This document shows positions 1 to 6,560 of a stretch of 10,287 nt of DNA, piece after piece; position 1 is the first letter of the stretch, and every line of letters begins with the position of its first letter. Origin of the DNA: an uncultured Treponema sp. (GTDB lineage Bacteria > Spirochaetota > Spirochaetia > Treponematales > Treponemataceae); NCBI GenBank assembly GCA_937900125.1, contig CALCEK010000167.1, positions 1 to 10,287 on the forward strand. The letters run 5' to 3'. The translations under genes and the position numbers were made by a program. The notes beneath the pieces were generated by a model. It was not told the DNA's origin. It ran no database searches and was given only the letters and a program-made list of their open reading frames with translations.

Positions 1-1331
1 AAATATTCCTGCAGTGAAAATTCACGTGTCTCATTCAACTGTGAGAATAAGATGTTTGTGAAGGTCGCCACATTCTTTGGAGGAGTGTTTTCAAGGATTG
101 TATAATCGATTGAAACTTTAGTGGCTTTCCCATAGGAATCTGTCGCAGTGACAATCGAAGTGTATTTACCTGCGTCAGCATTCGGAGCATTGAGTGTCAA
201 AGTGAACACGCCAGCTATCTCTATGAGGTTTTCTGCTTCAGAGCCGGCATTATGGCTTACCTCGAAATTGTGTCCGTCAGGATCTTCAACGGTAAAGCGG
301 ATTTCTCTAACAGCGGTCGCTTTCAGAATCAAATTCGAAATATCATCCGTAAAGCTGATTACGGGTGCTCGGTTTGCAGGAGTGGTTATTGAAGCGATGT
401 TTGAGTTCTCAGAATAGTTGAGACCATAATCGTATCCCAAGACCTTCAGATAATAGGTAGTTTCGAAATCACCCGCGAATGAAGCGCTTAAGCTTTCTCC
501 TGTTTCTGTCATTCCCGTTTCAGCGGTGATTGAGGAGACCCCGGTTCCGGGATTCTTGGCCGTAGCCGCAGTTACGCTGTTTTTGTCGGTTCCGTAGAAC
601 AACCTGTACCCGAATGCCGAAACTCCATTTTTGGAACCGGTCACATTCCATGTCGCTGTAACCGTATTGGAGGATGTTGAAGCTTTAAGGGTCGTTACCG
701 CATCAGGGATTTCAGGATCACTTCCATGGGAGAGTGCTCCCATCGCATCAATGGGAATACCGATTCTGGAATTCGTTATGTTGAAATTCGGATTGGGAGA
801 GTTCAGCAGTCTTTCCAAAAGCATCTCTCTTGTGAAGCCGGGGGCCCCCAATGCCGAAACCAACAGGGCAGCGACACCTGTAACATGAGGGCATGCCATT
901 GATGTCCCTTGGTAATTGCCATAGGCGTTTCCGGGCAGTGTACTTAATATTTGGCTATAGCGGTAGTCTCCTCCGGGAGCGGCGATATCGACCCAATTGT
1001 CATCTCTGGTCCCGAAGTTCGAGTAGTAGGCCTTGGTGCCGCCGGGGCCGTATGCTCCTACTGCTATTGCACCAGGGTAACATGCCGGAGCGCCATATTC
1101 CGATTCTTCGTTTCCCGCCGAGAAGAACACCACACCTCCGGCCATAGGACCTTCCTGGTTCCCATCTTCATCGAGGCCTGCATATTTGTTGAAATAGTCA
1201 ATGGCATCCTTGAGGGCGTTTTTGTATTCTCCCTGATTCGGCTGTTCGAAGAATTCATGATACTCTTTGGCTTCAGCTGTATCCCATGAGCCGTCTTCTT
1301 TCTGGAAATCATATCCCCAGCTGTTGCGGTA
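1..1331 (-). CDS. Subtilisin-like serine protease (peptidase S8) with Fn3/Ig-like domains, fragment lacking both ends
   Basis: One open minus-strand frame runs from an in-frame TGA at 1332-1334 to the left edge. It encodes the C-terminal half of an S8 catalytic domain. I see an NSWG segment at the upstream end, FFSAGNE with the oxyanion-hole Asn at 1110-1112, and GTSMACPHVTG with the nucleophile Ser codon at 900-902. The catalytic Asp and His, which lie earlier in this family, are absent, as are any start codon and signal peptide. After about 725 there is a fibronectin-III-like stretch (roughly 710-385). It is followed by an Ig/cadherin-like repeat beginning near APVISFTDD (roughly 384-90), then a further domain cut by the window edge. 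Such enzymes are normally secreted or surface-attached and degrade protein. Much of the piece is clearly more GC-rich than the flagellar genes. It abuts the acyltransferase fragment mid-domain and so is probably from another locus or genome. Confidence 0.85.
1316..1331. other. Abrupt join between MBOAT fragment and S8 protease fragment
   Basis: Reading leftwards on the minus strand, the acyltransferase frame is convincing up to ...NIDTATAG and the protease frame becomes convincing from NSWGYDF. The two frames differ, and the protease frame meets TGA at 1332-1334. The switch therefore lies within about 15 bases. The stretch around AACAGCTGGGGA can be read sensibly in both frames (TAG in one, NSWG in the other), so a short sequence shared by both parents may have mediated the join. 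Confidence 0.75.
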
Positions 1332-1798
1332 TCAATATTAGTAAATCCCCATGTCACCCCACGGGTAAATGTATCAGCAAGAACCATTTTTTTAAACAGT
1401 CCAAAGCTAAAAAGCTTTAACCCGACCGCAAAATTATCCCAATTAAAGGTTCTCTTTTCTGTATCATTAATCTGGTCAATAAGATACACCGGTTCGACCA
1501 TTGGTCCCATGATAAGTTTTGGGAAGTATGTAATATATGAAAGATAATCAATAATGTCTACTTTATTTATTTCCTTACGATATACATTTACAACATACAT
1601 AATCTGCTGGAATGTAAAGAAACTGATTCCAAGTGGCATTATAAATGTTTGTACAGCATCAGCAGCCGCAGTTTCATCGACAGGAGTAATAGAAGCAACA
1701 TAGCTCATATACTTGTAGTACAAAAGAACCCCCACATTCGCTGCCAAAGTTAACACAAGAAGGATTTTACCACCCTTTTCAATTCTTCCAATAATAAT
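1316..1798 (-). pseudogene. Internal fragment of an MBOAT-family O-acyltransferase (AlgI/DltB type)
   Basis: About 160 residues match the middle of membrane-bound O-acyltransferases, polytopic enzymes that acylate exported polysaccharide or teichoic acid. Recognisable segments are a hydrophobic helix (ILLVLTLAANVGVLLYYKYM), PLGISFFTFQQIMYVVNVYRKE, YLSYITYFPKLIMGPMVEP (usual family form FPQLIAGPI) and GLKLFSFGLFKKMVLADTF. The N-terminal helices and the C-terminal half with the catalytic His are missing, so this is roughly a third of a normal protein of 450-500 residues. It is in frame with the FliG fragment before it and out of frame with the protease after it. Its DNA is very AT-rich. It cannot be functional as it stands. 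Whether it comes from the same organism as the flagellar genes cannot be told from the sequence. Confidence 0.85.
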
Positions 1799-1815
1799 CG
1801 CAAGAATAAGAGCAA
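1795..1815. other. Abrupt in-frame join between fliG and the MBOAT fragment
   Basis: On the minus strand FliG reads QTIALILA, where the family continues with Y/H-L and a helix of the middle domain. Here it continues IIIGRIEKGGK, which is MBOAT-like. The codons around the join (GCT CTT ATT CTT GCG ATT ATT) encode a run of small hydrophobic residues that would suit either protein. A short shared sequence may therefore explain why the frame is kept. Confidence 0.75.
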
Positions 1816-2260
1816 TTGTTTGCGGATATTCCTGTTGCACAAAGTTCAACAAGTGAGTTGGGTCTGTTCGACGAATAAAATCAAATGGGCGAACTTGCAA
1901 GCTACTTGTTAATCGGTTGATAATATCAATCGCTTTTTGACTTCCCAAAGATTTTTCGAGCAATTCGCGAGCGTAATCAATACCACCACTCGTGATAAAG
2001 TTTTGCGCCTGCATAAGTTCTTGGAATTCTTCAAGGACTTGTTCTTTAAAATCTGCATCAACGGTTTCTAGGCGAGCGATTTCAAAAGTCAGCTGCTCAA
2101 CTTCATCTTCGCGCAAGTGCTTCATAACCTCGGAAGAAACGTCCGAGCCTATTGCGACAAGGAATATTGCGGCTTTTTGTCTTCCGTTTAAGTTTTTGTA
2201 GTCCTTGCCAGCTTTCTTTTTTCCATTATGTTTGCCTTTATCGGTTGTTTCATCTGCCAT
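1799..2260 (-). pseudogene. fliG: Flagellar motor switch protein FliG, N-terminal fragment
   Basis: FliG forms the rotor switch ring on the cytoplasmic face of the MS ring and transmits torque from the stator. The first 154 residues are typical: a charged Lys-rich start, then LNGRQKAAIFLVAIGSDVSSEVMKHL, the N-terminal domain that binds the FliF C-terminus. The start of the middle domain follows, with RPFDFIRRTDP and EYPQTIALIL. A normal FliG is about 340 residues, so the rest of the middle domain and the whole torque-generating C-terminal domain with its charged residues are missing. The reading frame continues to 1064 only through unrelated sequence. The ATG at 2258-2260 has a GGAGG at about 2270-2274, inside the end of fliF, and starts 4 bases after the fliF stop, so the two genes are translationally coupled. 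The intact gene presumably exists in the real genome. Confidence 0.9.
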
Positions 2261-2264
2261 TGAA

Positions 2265-3977
2265 CTATTCCTCCATCAACCAAGTGCGGATAAGCATTGC
2301 CACATCTTCAGGATGCTCTTTTGCCAAGGCAACTGCATTTTCTTGAAGTTCTTGCCGTTTGCGCTCTTCCACAGACATAGTAACTTCGATTCCCTGTTCT
2401 TTTGCATCCCAAAGAGCTTGTTCGCGCTCGGCTTGTTGTTTTCTGAGCAATTCTTCCTCGCGGAGTCTGCGACGGCGTTCAAGTTCACGAGAAACAAGCC
2501 TAAACACAATGAATGCAACAAGCACTACAGCAACACCGAGCAAAACAAAAAGAACAGTTCGTCGTGTTTGCTGAGATTTTATAAAACGCAAATCCTCAGC
2601 GCGAAATTCCTCAGTTCTGTCAAACTTAATATTTGTTACGGTTACACTATCTCCGCGTTCGCGATTGTAACCAACCGCATTTCGAACAAGTTCCCTCACC
2701 TGTTCAAGCTCTTCGGCACTAATTTCTTTGTATTCACGTTCATAACCGCCGCTTGAAGAAACTTTGATATTTCCTTTTTCGTCATAAAGCGGATATGTCC
2801 ATGTTCCGTCGATGTTTACGGAAATAGTTACGCGGTCAATCGCTGGGCTAACTTTTTCTGTTGTGTCAGTGCGATTTAAAGCATAATTTGTTTTGCGCCC
2901 AGTTTCTGTGGATTTTCCTATAACATTTGACATATCCGCAGTAACTGGAGGATTTTGTCCTTCTACACCCGCAGGTCCCTCTGGATTAAAACCAGTTCCA
3001 GTGAAGCTTTTTTCAATAACTTCTTCAGAAACAGGCAATTTTTCAACAGTTTCGCCATCATCATAAGGAGTGTCTGGATTATCCGCCTTAATTTGAATAC
3101 CAGAATAAATCTCGGAGGAGCTTTCCCTCTCGGACATATTCATTTCGATTTTCATGTTGGCGATTGTTACCCGTTTATTTGTATAGGTACCTTGCAATGC
3201 CTTTAAAACCGCACTTGAATATTCGGTTTCTAACTTGCGAATCAACTTTTGTTGGCGGTCGATATTAGAAATTCTATCGGTTTCAGATAAATCATCCCAA
3301 TTGTTGATTTCTTCGTTTGTGTCACCGTTTACAATCGTTATATCTTCTTCGCGCAATCCTTCAACGCTTCGCATTATAAGGTGCTGAATTCCTTTTATGG
3401 ATTTTTTGTTTTCAAGAACATCGCTTCCTGGTTTTGCATACAAAATAACGGATGCGCTTGTAGATGCCTGTTCAGAGGCAAACAATTTGTCATCAGGTAA
3501 AACAAGTCTAACATCTGCGCTACGAATTCCATCAAGTTGTTCAAGATGGTCTTTGACCGCTGCTGTTTGAGCACGTTGCCAGTTTACTTTGTCGTCAAAA
3601 GAAGTTCTTGACCATCGGGTTGTGTCAAACAAACTATATGGGTCTTTTGCAATAGGTTCGTAGCCTTCCGCAACCAATTTACTGCGGTAGCGTTTTGCCG
3701 TAGCTTCGTCCTCAACAGAAATATAGCCATCCTGAGAAACATAGGCTTTTACATTATCTTGGTCAAGTCGAGATAAAATTTCGGCACGTTGAACTTCATC
3801 AGTAACTGGTGAGTTAAACAATCGAACTGTCGTAGTTCGTGAAGAAACCGTCGCTAATATGATAATTGCGGCGATAATTACAACTACAATTCCAGCAAGA
3901 ATCCCCTTTTGTAAAAGAGTCCACTTGCTCCACTTTTCTTTTATGGTTCCTAACGTTTTTTTAAACCATTCGTTCAT
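2265..3977 (-). CDS. fliF: Flagellar MS-ring protein FliF
   Basis: FliF builds the inner-membrane MS ring, the base of the flagellar motor and the housing for the export gate. The 570-residue product has the expected order. There is a short cytoplasmic start with a first membrane helix at about 24-43 (ILAGIVVVIIAAIIILATV), then a long periplasmic ring-building region with low-complexity linkers. A second helix lies at about 474-496 (VLFVLLGVAVVLVAFIVF), followed by a charged, probably coiled-coil cytoplasmic tail. The tail ends in EHPEDVAMLIRTWLMEE, the FliG-binding motif. I chose the ATG at 3977 because the GGGAGGGG at about 3981-3988 is well placed and the protein then begins MNEWFKK, as treponemal FliF does. 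An adjacent ATG at 3980 is possible; the longer 4031 start only adds an Arg-rich, unconserved leader. The gene follows a 187-base spacer after fliE that seems to hold its own promoter. Confidence 0.96.
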   Translation of the reverse strand: MNEWFKKTLGTIKEKWSKWTLLQKGILAGIVVVIIAAIIILATVSSRTTTVRLFNSPVTDEVQRAEILSRLDQDNVKAYVSQDGYISVEDEATAKRYRSKLVAEGYEPIAKDPYSLFDTTRWSRTSFDDKVNWQRAQTAAVKDHLEQLDGIRSADVRLVLPDDKLFASEQASTSASVILYAKPGSDVLENKKSIKGIQHLIMRSVEGLREEDITIVNGDTNEEINNWDDLSETDRISNIDRQQKLIRKLETEYSSAVLKALQGTYTNKRVTIANMKIEMNMSERESSSEIYSGIQIKADNPDTPYDDGETVEKLPVSEEVIEKSFTGTGFNPEGPAGVEGQNPPVTADMSNVIGKSTETGRKTNYALNRTDTTEKVSPAIDRVTISVNIDGTWTYPLYDEKGNIKVSSSGGYEREYKEISAEELEQVRELVRNAVGYNRERGDSVTVTNIKFDRTEEFRAEDLRFIKSQQTRRTVLFVLLGVAVVLVAFIVFRLVSRELERRRRLREEELLRKQQAEREQALWDAKEQGIEVTMSVEERKRQELQENAVALAKEHPEDVAMLIRTWLMEE

Positions 3978-4008
3978 CATCCCCTCCCGTGAACGAACTC
4001 TGCATCTT

Positions 4009-4036
4009 GTTTTTTGCGTTCCCACCCGCAAAAAAC
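4009..4036 (-). promoter_or_regulatory. Inverted repeat in the predicted fliF leader RNA
   Basis: A perfect 10-base inverted repeat (GTTTTTTGCG / CGCAAAAAAC on the minus strand) encloses an 8-base loop, GGTGGGAA. It would form a hairpin a few bases into a transcript begun at about 4042. It lies upstream of the ribosome binding site at about 3981-3988 and does not cover it, so mRNA stabilisation or protein binding is more likely than direct blocking of translation. No T-run follows it on the minus strand. Confidence 0.55.
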
Positions 4037-4048
4037 TGATTGCTTAAA

Positions 4049-4077
4049 AGTATAACATACTATCTAAGACTTGAAAA
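4049..4077 (-). promoter_or_regulatory. Predicted housekeeping-sigma promoter for fliF
   Basis: On the minus strand TATACT (4049-4054) is preceded by an extended -10 TGT (4055-4057). A -35-like TTTTCA (4072-4077) lies exactly 17 bases upstream of the -10. Matches to consensus are 5 of 6 and 4 of 6. Transcription would start near 4042, giving a leader of about 65 bases before fliF. The region is AT-rich, so chance matches are possible, but position and spacing are good. Confidence 0.5.
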
Positions 4078-4130
4078 GTCACAGAGTGCCCACTTTTAAA
4101 AAATTTGTTATAGGTAGCCTAATTATTCAT

Positions 4131-4154
4131 CTCTAAAAATTGCAATTTTTAGAG
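4131..4154. repeat. 24-base perfect palindrome just after fliE
   Basis: The half-site CTCTAAAAATTG is followed directly by its exact reverse complement. As RNA it would form a 10-bp stem with a TGCA loop; as DNA it could be an operator. It starts 10 bases after the fliE stop. In the fliE direction the 3' arm is not followed by a T-run, so it does not look like a standard intrinsic terminator. On the plus strand TTTT follows, but no plus-strand gene reads into it. A role in transcript processing or stability, partial termination, or protein binding is inference. Confidence 0.6.
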
Positions 4155-4164
4155 TTTTCCTTCA

Positions 4165-4530
4165 TTATCTTGTTTGCGAAAGTTCATTCCAGCCACTTAC
4201 AAGACGTTCAATAACTGTTTGTGCAAGGTTCAAAGACATTTTTGCCTTTGCCATTGCAGTTGTAACATCGTGAATATCCACGCTGTCAGGGTCGGTAATA
4301 ACCTGCTCTTGCAAACGAGTTACATTCATCTGTTGCTCATTGACACCAGACATCGCACCAAGCAAATATTTTTCAAATTGACCTTTTTCTTTCGGCTGAA
4401 CAGACTTGGTGTTTGACACATTGCCAAAAGAATCCATGTAAGTTCGTTTTGAAGAATCAGTTAATGGGCGAGTTCCCACATGACTAGGATTCGTTCTATT
4501 CAGTTCAAGACTTCCAATCGTAAAATCCAT
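4165..4530 (-). CDS. fliE: Flagellar hook-basal body protein FliE
   Basis: FliE is the small adaptor between the MS ring and the proximal rod, and is needed for assembly of the export apparatus. The 121-residue product is slightly longer than the usual 100-110, with extra polar sequence at the N-terminus. The conserved C-terminal half is clear: FEKYLLGAMSGVNEQQMN, then VDIHDVTTAMAKAKMSLNLAQTVIERLVSGWNELSQTR, which corresponds to the family pattern of a helix carrying 'hdvm.a..ka..sl.l...vrnk...ay.ei'. There is no signal peptide, as expected for a substrate of the flagellar export system. The ATG at 4528-4530 has GAGG six bases upstream. It lies 28 bases after flgC and is the last gene before the structured spacer ahead of fliF. 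Confidence 0.93.
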   Translation of the reverse strand: MDFTIGSLELNRTNPSHVGTRPLTDSSKRTYMDSFGNVSNTKSVQPKEKGQFEKYLLGAMSGVNEQQMNVTRLQEQVITDPDSVDIHDVTTAMAKAKMSLNLAQTVIERLVSGWNELSQTR

Positions 4531-4558
4531 TTACAACCTCTTACATTTTAAGTTATTT

Positions 4559-5017
4559 TTAAGAACCAATTTCAAGGGCGGCAGAAAACATTTCCTTGCT
4601 TCCCTGAATAACCGAACTATTTGCTTCATAAGCGCGATTTGCACTTATCATATCAACCATTTCATTTACAATATTGACATTTGGGTATTCCACATAGCCC
4701 TTGTTTGGTCCAGACTGAATTGCGTCTGGGTGGGTTGGGTCATACACCATTCGTCCTTGCTCAGAATCTTGCACAATCTGACGAACACGAACGCCTTTTC
4801 CAGGACCGTTATCCAAATCATCATCTACAAACGGAAAACGCCACGTTGGATTTTCTGAGGCAATTGGCTCAACAATCACGCTCTGTTTGCGGTACGGACC
4901 GCCATCTTGAGTTCGCGTTGTTGTTGCGTTCGCGATGTTGTTTGAAATAACATCGGTGCGAAGCCGTTCAACGCTCATTCCTGTTGCTGCAATATTTATG
5001 CTTGTAAAAAGTCCCAT
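4559..5017 (-). CDS. flgC: Flagellar basal-body rod protein FlgC
   Basis: FlgC is a proximal rod subunit exported through the flagellar type III system and polymerised on FliE and FlgB. The 152-residue product has the rod-family N-terminal signature, GMSVERLRTDVISNNIANATTT at about residues 13-34. It also has the typical C-terminal helix, VNIVNEMVDMISANRAYEANSSVIQGSKEMFSAALEIG. Both ends are the coiled-coil segments shared by rod, hook and filament proteins; the middle has the FlgC-type GYVEYPNVN. The start at 5017 is set by GGGGAAG directly upstream, 9 bases after the flgB stop, so translation is probably coupled. The length is ordinary for the family, and nothing is missing. Confidence 0.96.
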   Translation of the reverse strand: MGLFTSINIAATGMSVERLRTDVISNNIANATTTRTQDGGPYRKQSVIVEPIASENPTWRFPFVDDDLDNGPGKGVRVRQIVQDSEQGRMVYDPTHPDAIQSGPNKGYVEYPNVNIVNEMVDMISANRAYEANSSVIQGSKEMFSAALEIGS

Positions 5018-5026
5018 TTACTTCCC

Positions 5027-5461
5027 CTATTTTACGCTTTTCATAGCGGTATTTACTTGTGTAAACTCAAAATTTTCAAGCTGACTTAAAAGTCTGTACT
5101 GCATCTGAATCTGTACAAGATTCATTGCTTCCTGTTCAGCGTCCACATTGTTTCCGTTTGCCTTTGTACTTGTGGTGTAATCGGTAACACGGCGAGGTTC
5201 TACGCTTCTCCAGTCGCGCGGTTGCTCACTCTGAATGTGGCGGGAATCCGTTGTTTTTAAATGAAAAGCCGCATGGTCATTATCGCGACTTTCAAAAGCT
5301 CGTGAAAGTTCACTTTCAAAATTCACCTGTTGCTTTTTATAGTTCGGAACTTCGCTATTTGCGATATTATTCGCTGTAACTTGATAGCGGAGACTTTGAA
5401 CGTCCAATGCGCGATGTAATAAATCGACCGAATTTGAAAAACTATTCATTCCCATATTCAT
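5027..5461 (-). CDS. flgB: Flagellar basal-body rod protein FlgB
   Basis: FlgB is a proximal rod subunit and the first gene of this flagellar run. The 144-residue product has the rod signature LLHRALDVQSLRYQVTANNIANSEVPNYKKQQVNFESEL at about residues 14-52. It ends in a C-terminal helix, NLVQIQMQYRLLSQLENFEFTQVNTAMK. The start is uncertain: ATG codons lie at 5461, 5455 and 5449, and none has a normal ribosome binding site. The family usually begins MNSF..., which favours 5449 and a product of 140 residues; 5461 gives the longest form. A sigma-28-like element ends two bases before the 5461 ATG. If it is the promoter, only 5449 (or a leaderless 5455) would remain as a start. rlpA is divergent across a 381-base spacer. 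Confidence 0.95.
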   Translation of the reverse strand: MNMGMNSFSNSVDLLHRALDVQSLRYQVTANNIANSEVPNYKKQQVNFESELSRAFESRDNDHAAFHLKTTDSRHIQSEQPRDWRSVEPRRVTDYTTSTKANGNNVDAEQEAMNLVQIQMQYRLLSQLENFEFTQVNTAMKSVK

Positions 5462-5462
5462 T

Positions 5463-5489
5463 TTTTCGGCATTTCAAAAGAGAACTTAA
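5463..5489 (-). promoter_or_regulatory. Possible sigma-28 (FliA-type) promoter of flgB
   Basis: On the minus strand TTAA (5486-5489), a 15-base spacer and GCCGAAAA (5463-5470) resemble the flagellar sigma-28 pattern TAAA-N15-GCCGATAA at 3 of 4 and 7 of 8 positions. The spacing is exact and the neighbouring operon is flagellar. The weakness is its place: transcription would start about 7 bases on, near 5456, inside the longest flgB reading. It therefore requires the downstream start at 5449 or a nearly leaderless mRNA. Confidence 0.35.
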
Positions 5490-5660
5490 GCATTTTATTT
5501 ATAATAAAAAAACAAAAAAATAAAACTAAAATTTCCAAGGTTTTGTCTGAAACGAATTTGCAAAAATCTTCTATATAAATGCGTATTCTTGAAACATAGG
5601 CTTTTTGTCAGGGGCGAAAAGAATTTATAGATGTTTCGACTGACAACGCCATGACAAAGC

Positions 5661-5710
5661 CCCAGCAATGTGCAGCAATGTGCAGCAATGTGCAGCAACG
5701 TGCGGCAACG
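5661..5710. repeat. Decamer tandem repeat, five copies
   Basis: Five consecutive 10-base units follow TGCAGCAATG. The first differs in two bases (CCCAGCAATG), units two and three are exact, the fourth ends in ACG, and the fifth is TGCGGCAACG. The array decays rightwards. The heptamer CAACGCC occurs at 5644-5650, 5706-5712 and 5717-5723, bracketing it. A period of one helical turn could place a protein on one face of the DNA, but simple slippage explains it as well. It has no unique spacers, so it is not CRISPR. Confidence 0.85.
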
Positions 5711-5808
5711 CCTTAGCAACGCCAAAGGGTGCAATTCCATCGCTCAATGAACAGCTTGTGGAATAAGTCAACTTCAGTTTTTTAAAATGAGTTTTTTCTC
5801 TTCTATTC

Positions 5809-5835
5809 TCAAGTTTATTTTTCCACATCCGATAG
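5809..5835 (+). promoter_or_regulatory. Possible sigma-28-like promoter of rlpA
   Basis: TCAA (5809-5812), a 15-base spacer and TCCGATAG (5828-5835) match TAAA-N15-GCCGATAA at 3 of 4 and 6 of 8 positions, including the core CCGATA. A start about 7 bases downstream would fall at the rlpA ATG (5843), giving a leaderless message; this agrees with the lack of a ribosome binding site there. Given the AT-rich background this could be chance. Confidence 0.3.
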
Positions 5836-5842
5836 TAAAAAT

Positions 5843-6520
5843 ATGAAAGCAAGATATTTTTTGTTTAGCGTCGTGTTTGTTTTAGCGACAATGGTCGGTT
5901 TTGCAGAAACTCCTTACAAAAGCAATGTTACAGCTTCTTTTTATGCTGATAAGTTTCACGGACAAAAAACAGCTAATGGTGAAACTTTCAATATGTACGA
6001 GTACACAGCTGCACACAGAACTTTGCCATTTAACACATTTGTTAAAGTTACAAATTTAGCAAATGGTAAATCAGTTATTGTAAGAATCAATGACAGAGGT
6101 CCGTTTACAAAAGACCGCGAAATTGACCTTTCAAAAGCGGCGGCTATACAATTAGATATGATTCAAAACGGAACTGCACAGGTTTCTATAGAAATTATTG
6201 AAAGCGCAGAAACGACTGCGGAAGAACTTGAACAAGATGATTCTAAATATTTGCCTGGCACAACATGGGACATTCAAGTTGGAGCCTTTGGAAATGCAAA
6301 AAATGCAGAAGCTTTTGCAAAAGAATTGCTCCGTGCAGGTTTTACCGATGTTGCATATCAAAGAACTTCTTCGGTAACAAGGGTTGTTATAAGGAATGTT
6401 CCCGCCGAAAAAGTTAAAGAAATAGAAAATGAGCTTACACAAAAAGGCTTTAAAGAACATTTTGCTCGTTTAAGAAGTGAAATGCCTAGTAGCGCAAGTT
6501 CTGCAAGTGCCGAAAAGTAA
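5843..6520 (+). CDS. rlpA: RlpA-like septal lytic transglycosylase with SPOR domain
   Basis: RlpA cleaves naked glycan strands of peptidoglycan, typically at division septa, and SPOR domains bind such denuded glycan. The 225-residue product starts with a signal peptide (MKARYFLFSVVFVLATMVGFA, probable cut after residue 21); no lipobox Cys is visible. The double-psi beta-barrel at about 28-118 has VTASFYADKFHGQKTANGE, AAHRTLPFNT, and VRINDRGPF followed by REIDLSKAAA. Glu47, His58 and Asp84 keep the spacing of the catalytic residues I recall from Pseudomonas RlpA. A short acidic linker leads to a SPOR domain at about 142-212 (WDIQVGAFGNAKNAEAFAKELLRAGF). The tail is Ser/Ala-rich. The ATG has no Shine-Dalgarno sequence. 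The gene is single, divergent from flgB, convergent with hslU, and shares a bidirectional terminator with hslU. The neighbours do not by themselves prove a flagellar role. Confidence 0.92.
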   Translation: MKARYFLFSVVFVLATMVGFAETPYKSNVTASFYADKFHGQKTANGETFNMYEYTAAHRTLPFNTFVKVTNLANGKSVIVRINDRGPFTKDREIDLSKAAAIQLDMIQNGTAQVSIEIIESAETTAEELEQDDSKYLPGTTWDIQVGAFGNAKNAEAFAKELLRAGFTDVAYQRTSSVTRVVIRNVPAEKVKEIENELTQKGFKEHFARLRSEMPSSASSASAEK

Positions 6521-6560
6521 AAATCAGATTGTTAAATTAAACTTAAATTGTAAAACAAAA

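Larger units (their letters stand above)
5462..5842. other. Divergent spacer between flgB and rlpA
   Basis: This 381-base non-coding stretch separates two genes that read outwards. It holds a poly-A/T tract next to flgB (about 5501-5530), the decamer tandem repeat and CAACGCC copies near 5644-5723, and the two sigma-28-like elements at its ends. I found no convincing housekeeping promoter and no tRNA. Short open frames across it only translate the decamer repeat and lack ribosome binding sites. Confidence 0.7.

Noticed and set aside
951..1289. Open frame of 112 codons on the plus strand
   Set aside because: It is antisense to the S8 protease catalytic region, which shows clear motifs on the minus strand.
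1064..2260. A 398-residue protein joining FliG, a membrane acyltransferase and a basic tail, as a possible new fusion
   Set aside because: The parts are fragments of three unrelated genes. The last 80 or so residues are only the protease region read in the wrong frame, so this is not a real protein architecture on present evidence.
3978..4031. Upstream start for fliF at 4031
   Set aside because: It adds an Arg-rich unconserved leader, overlaps the leader hairpin and lacks a ribosome binding site, whereas 3977 has a strong one.
5661..5710. Possible CRISPR array
   Set aside because: Units are 10 bases and directly adjacent, with no spacers and no cas genes nearby.
5495..5852. Cys/His-rich short open frames on the minus strand and a 21-codon plus-strand frame at 5651
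   Set aside because: Their unusual composition is just translation of the decamer repeat, and they have no ribosome binding site or recognisable family.
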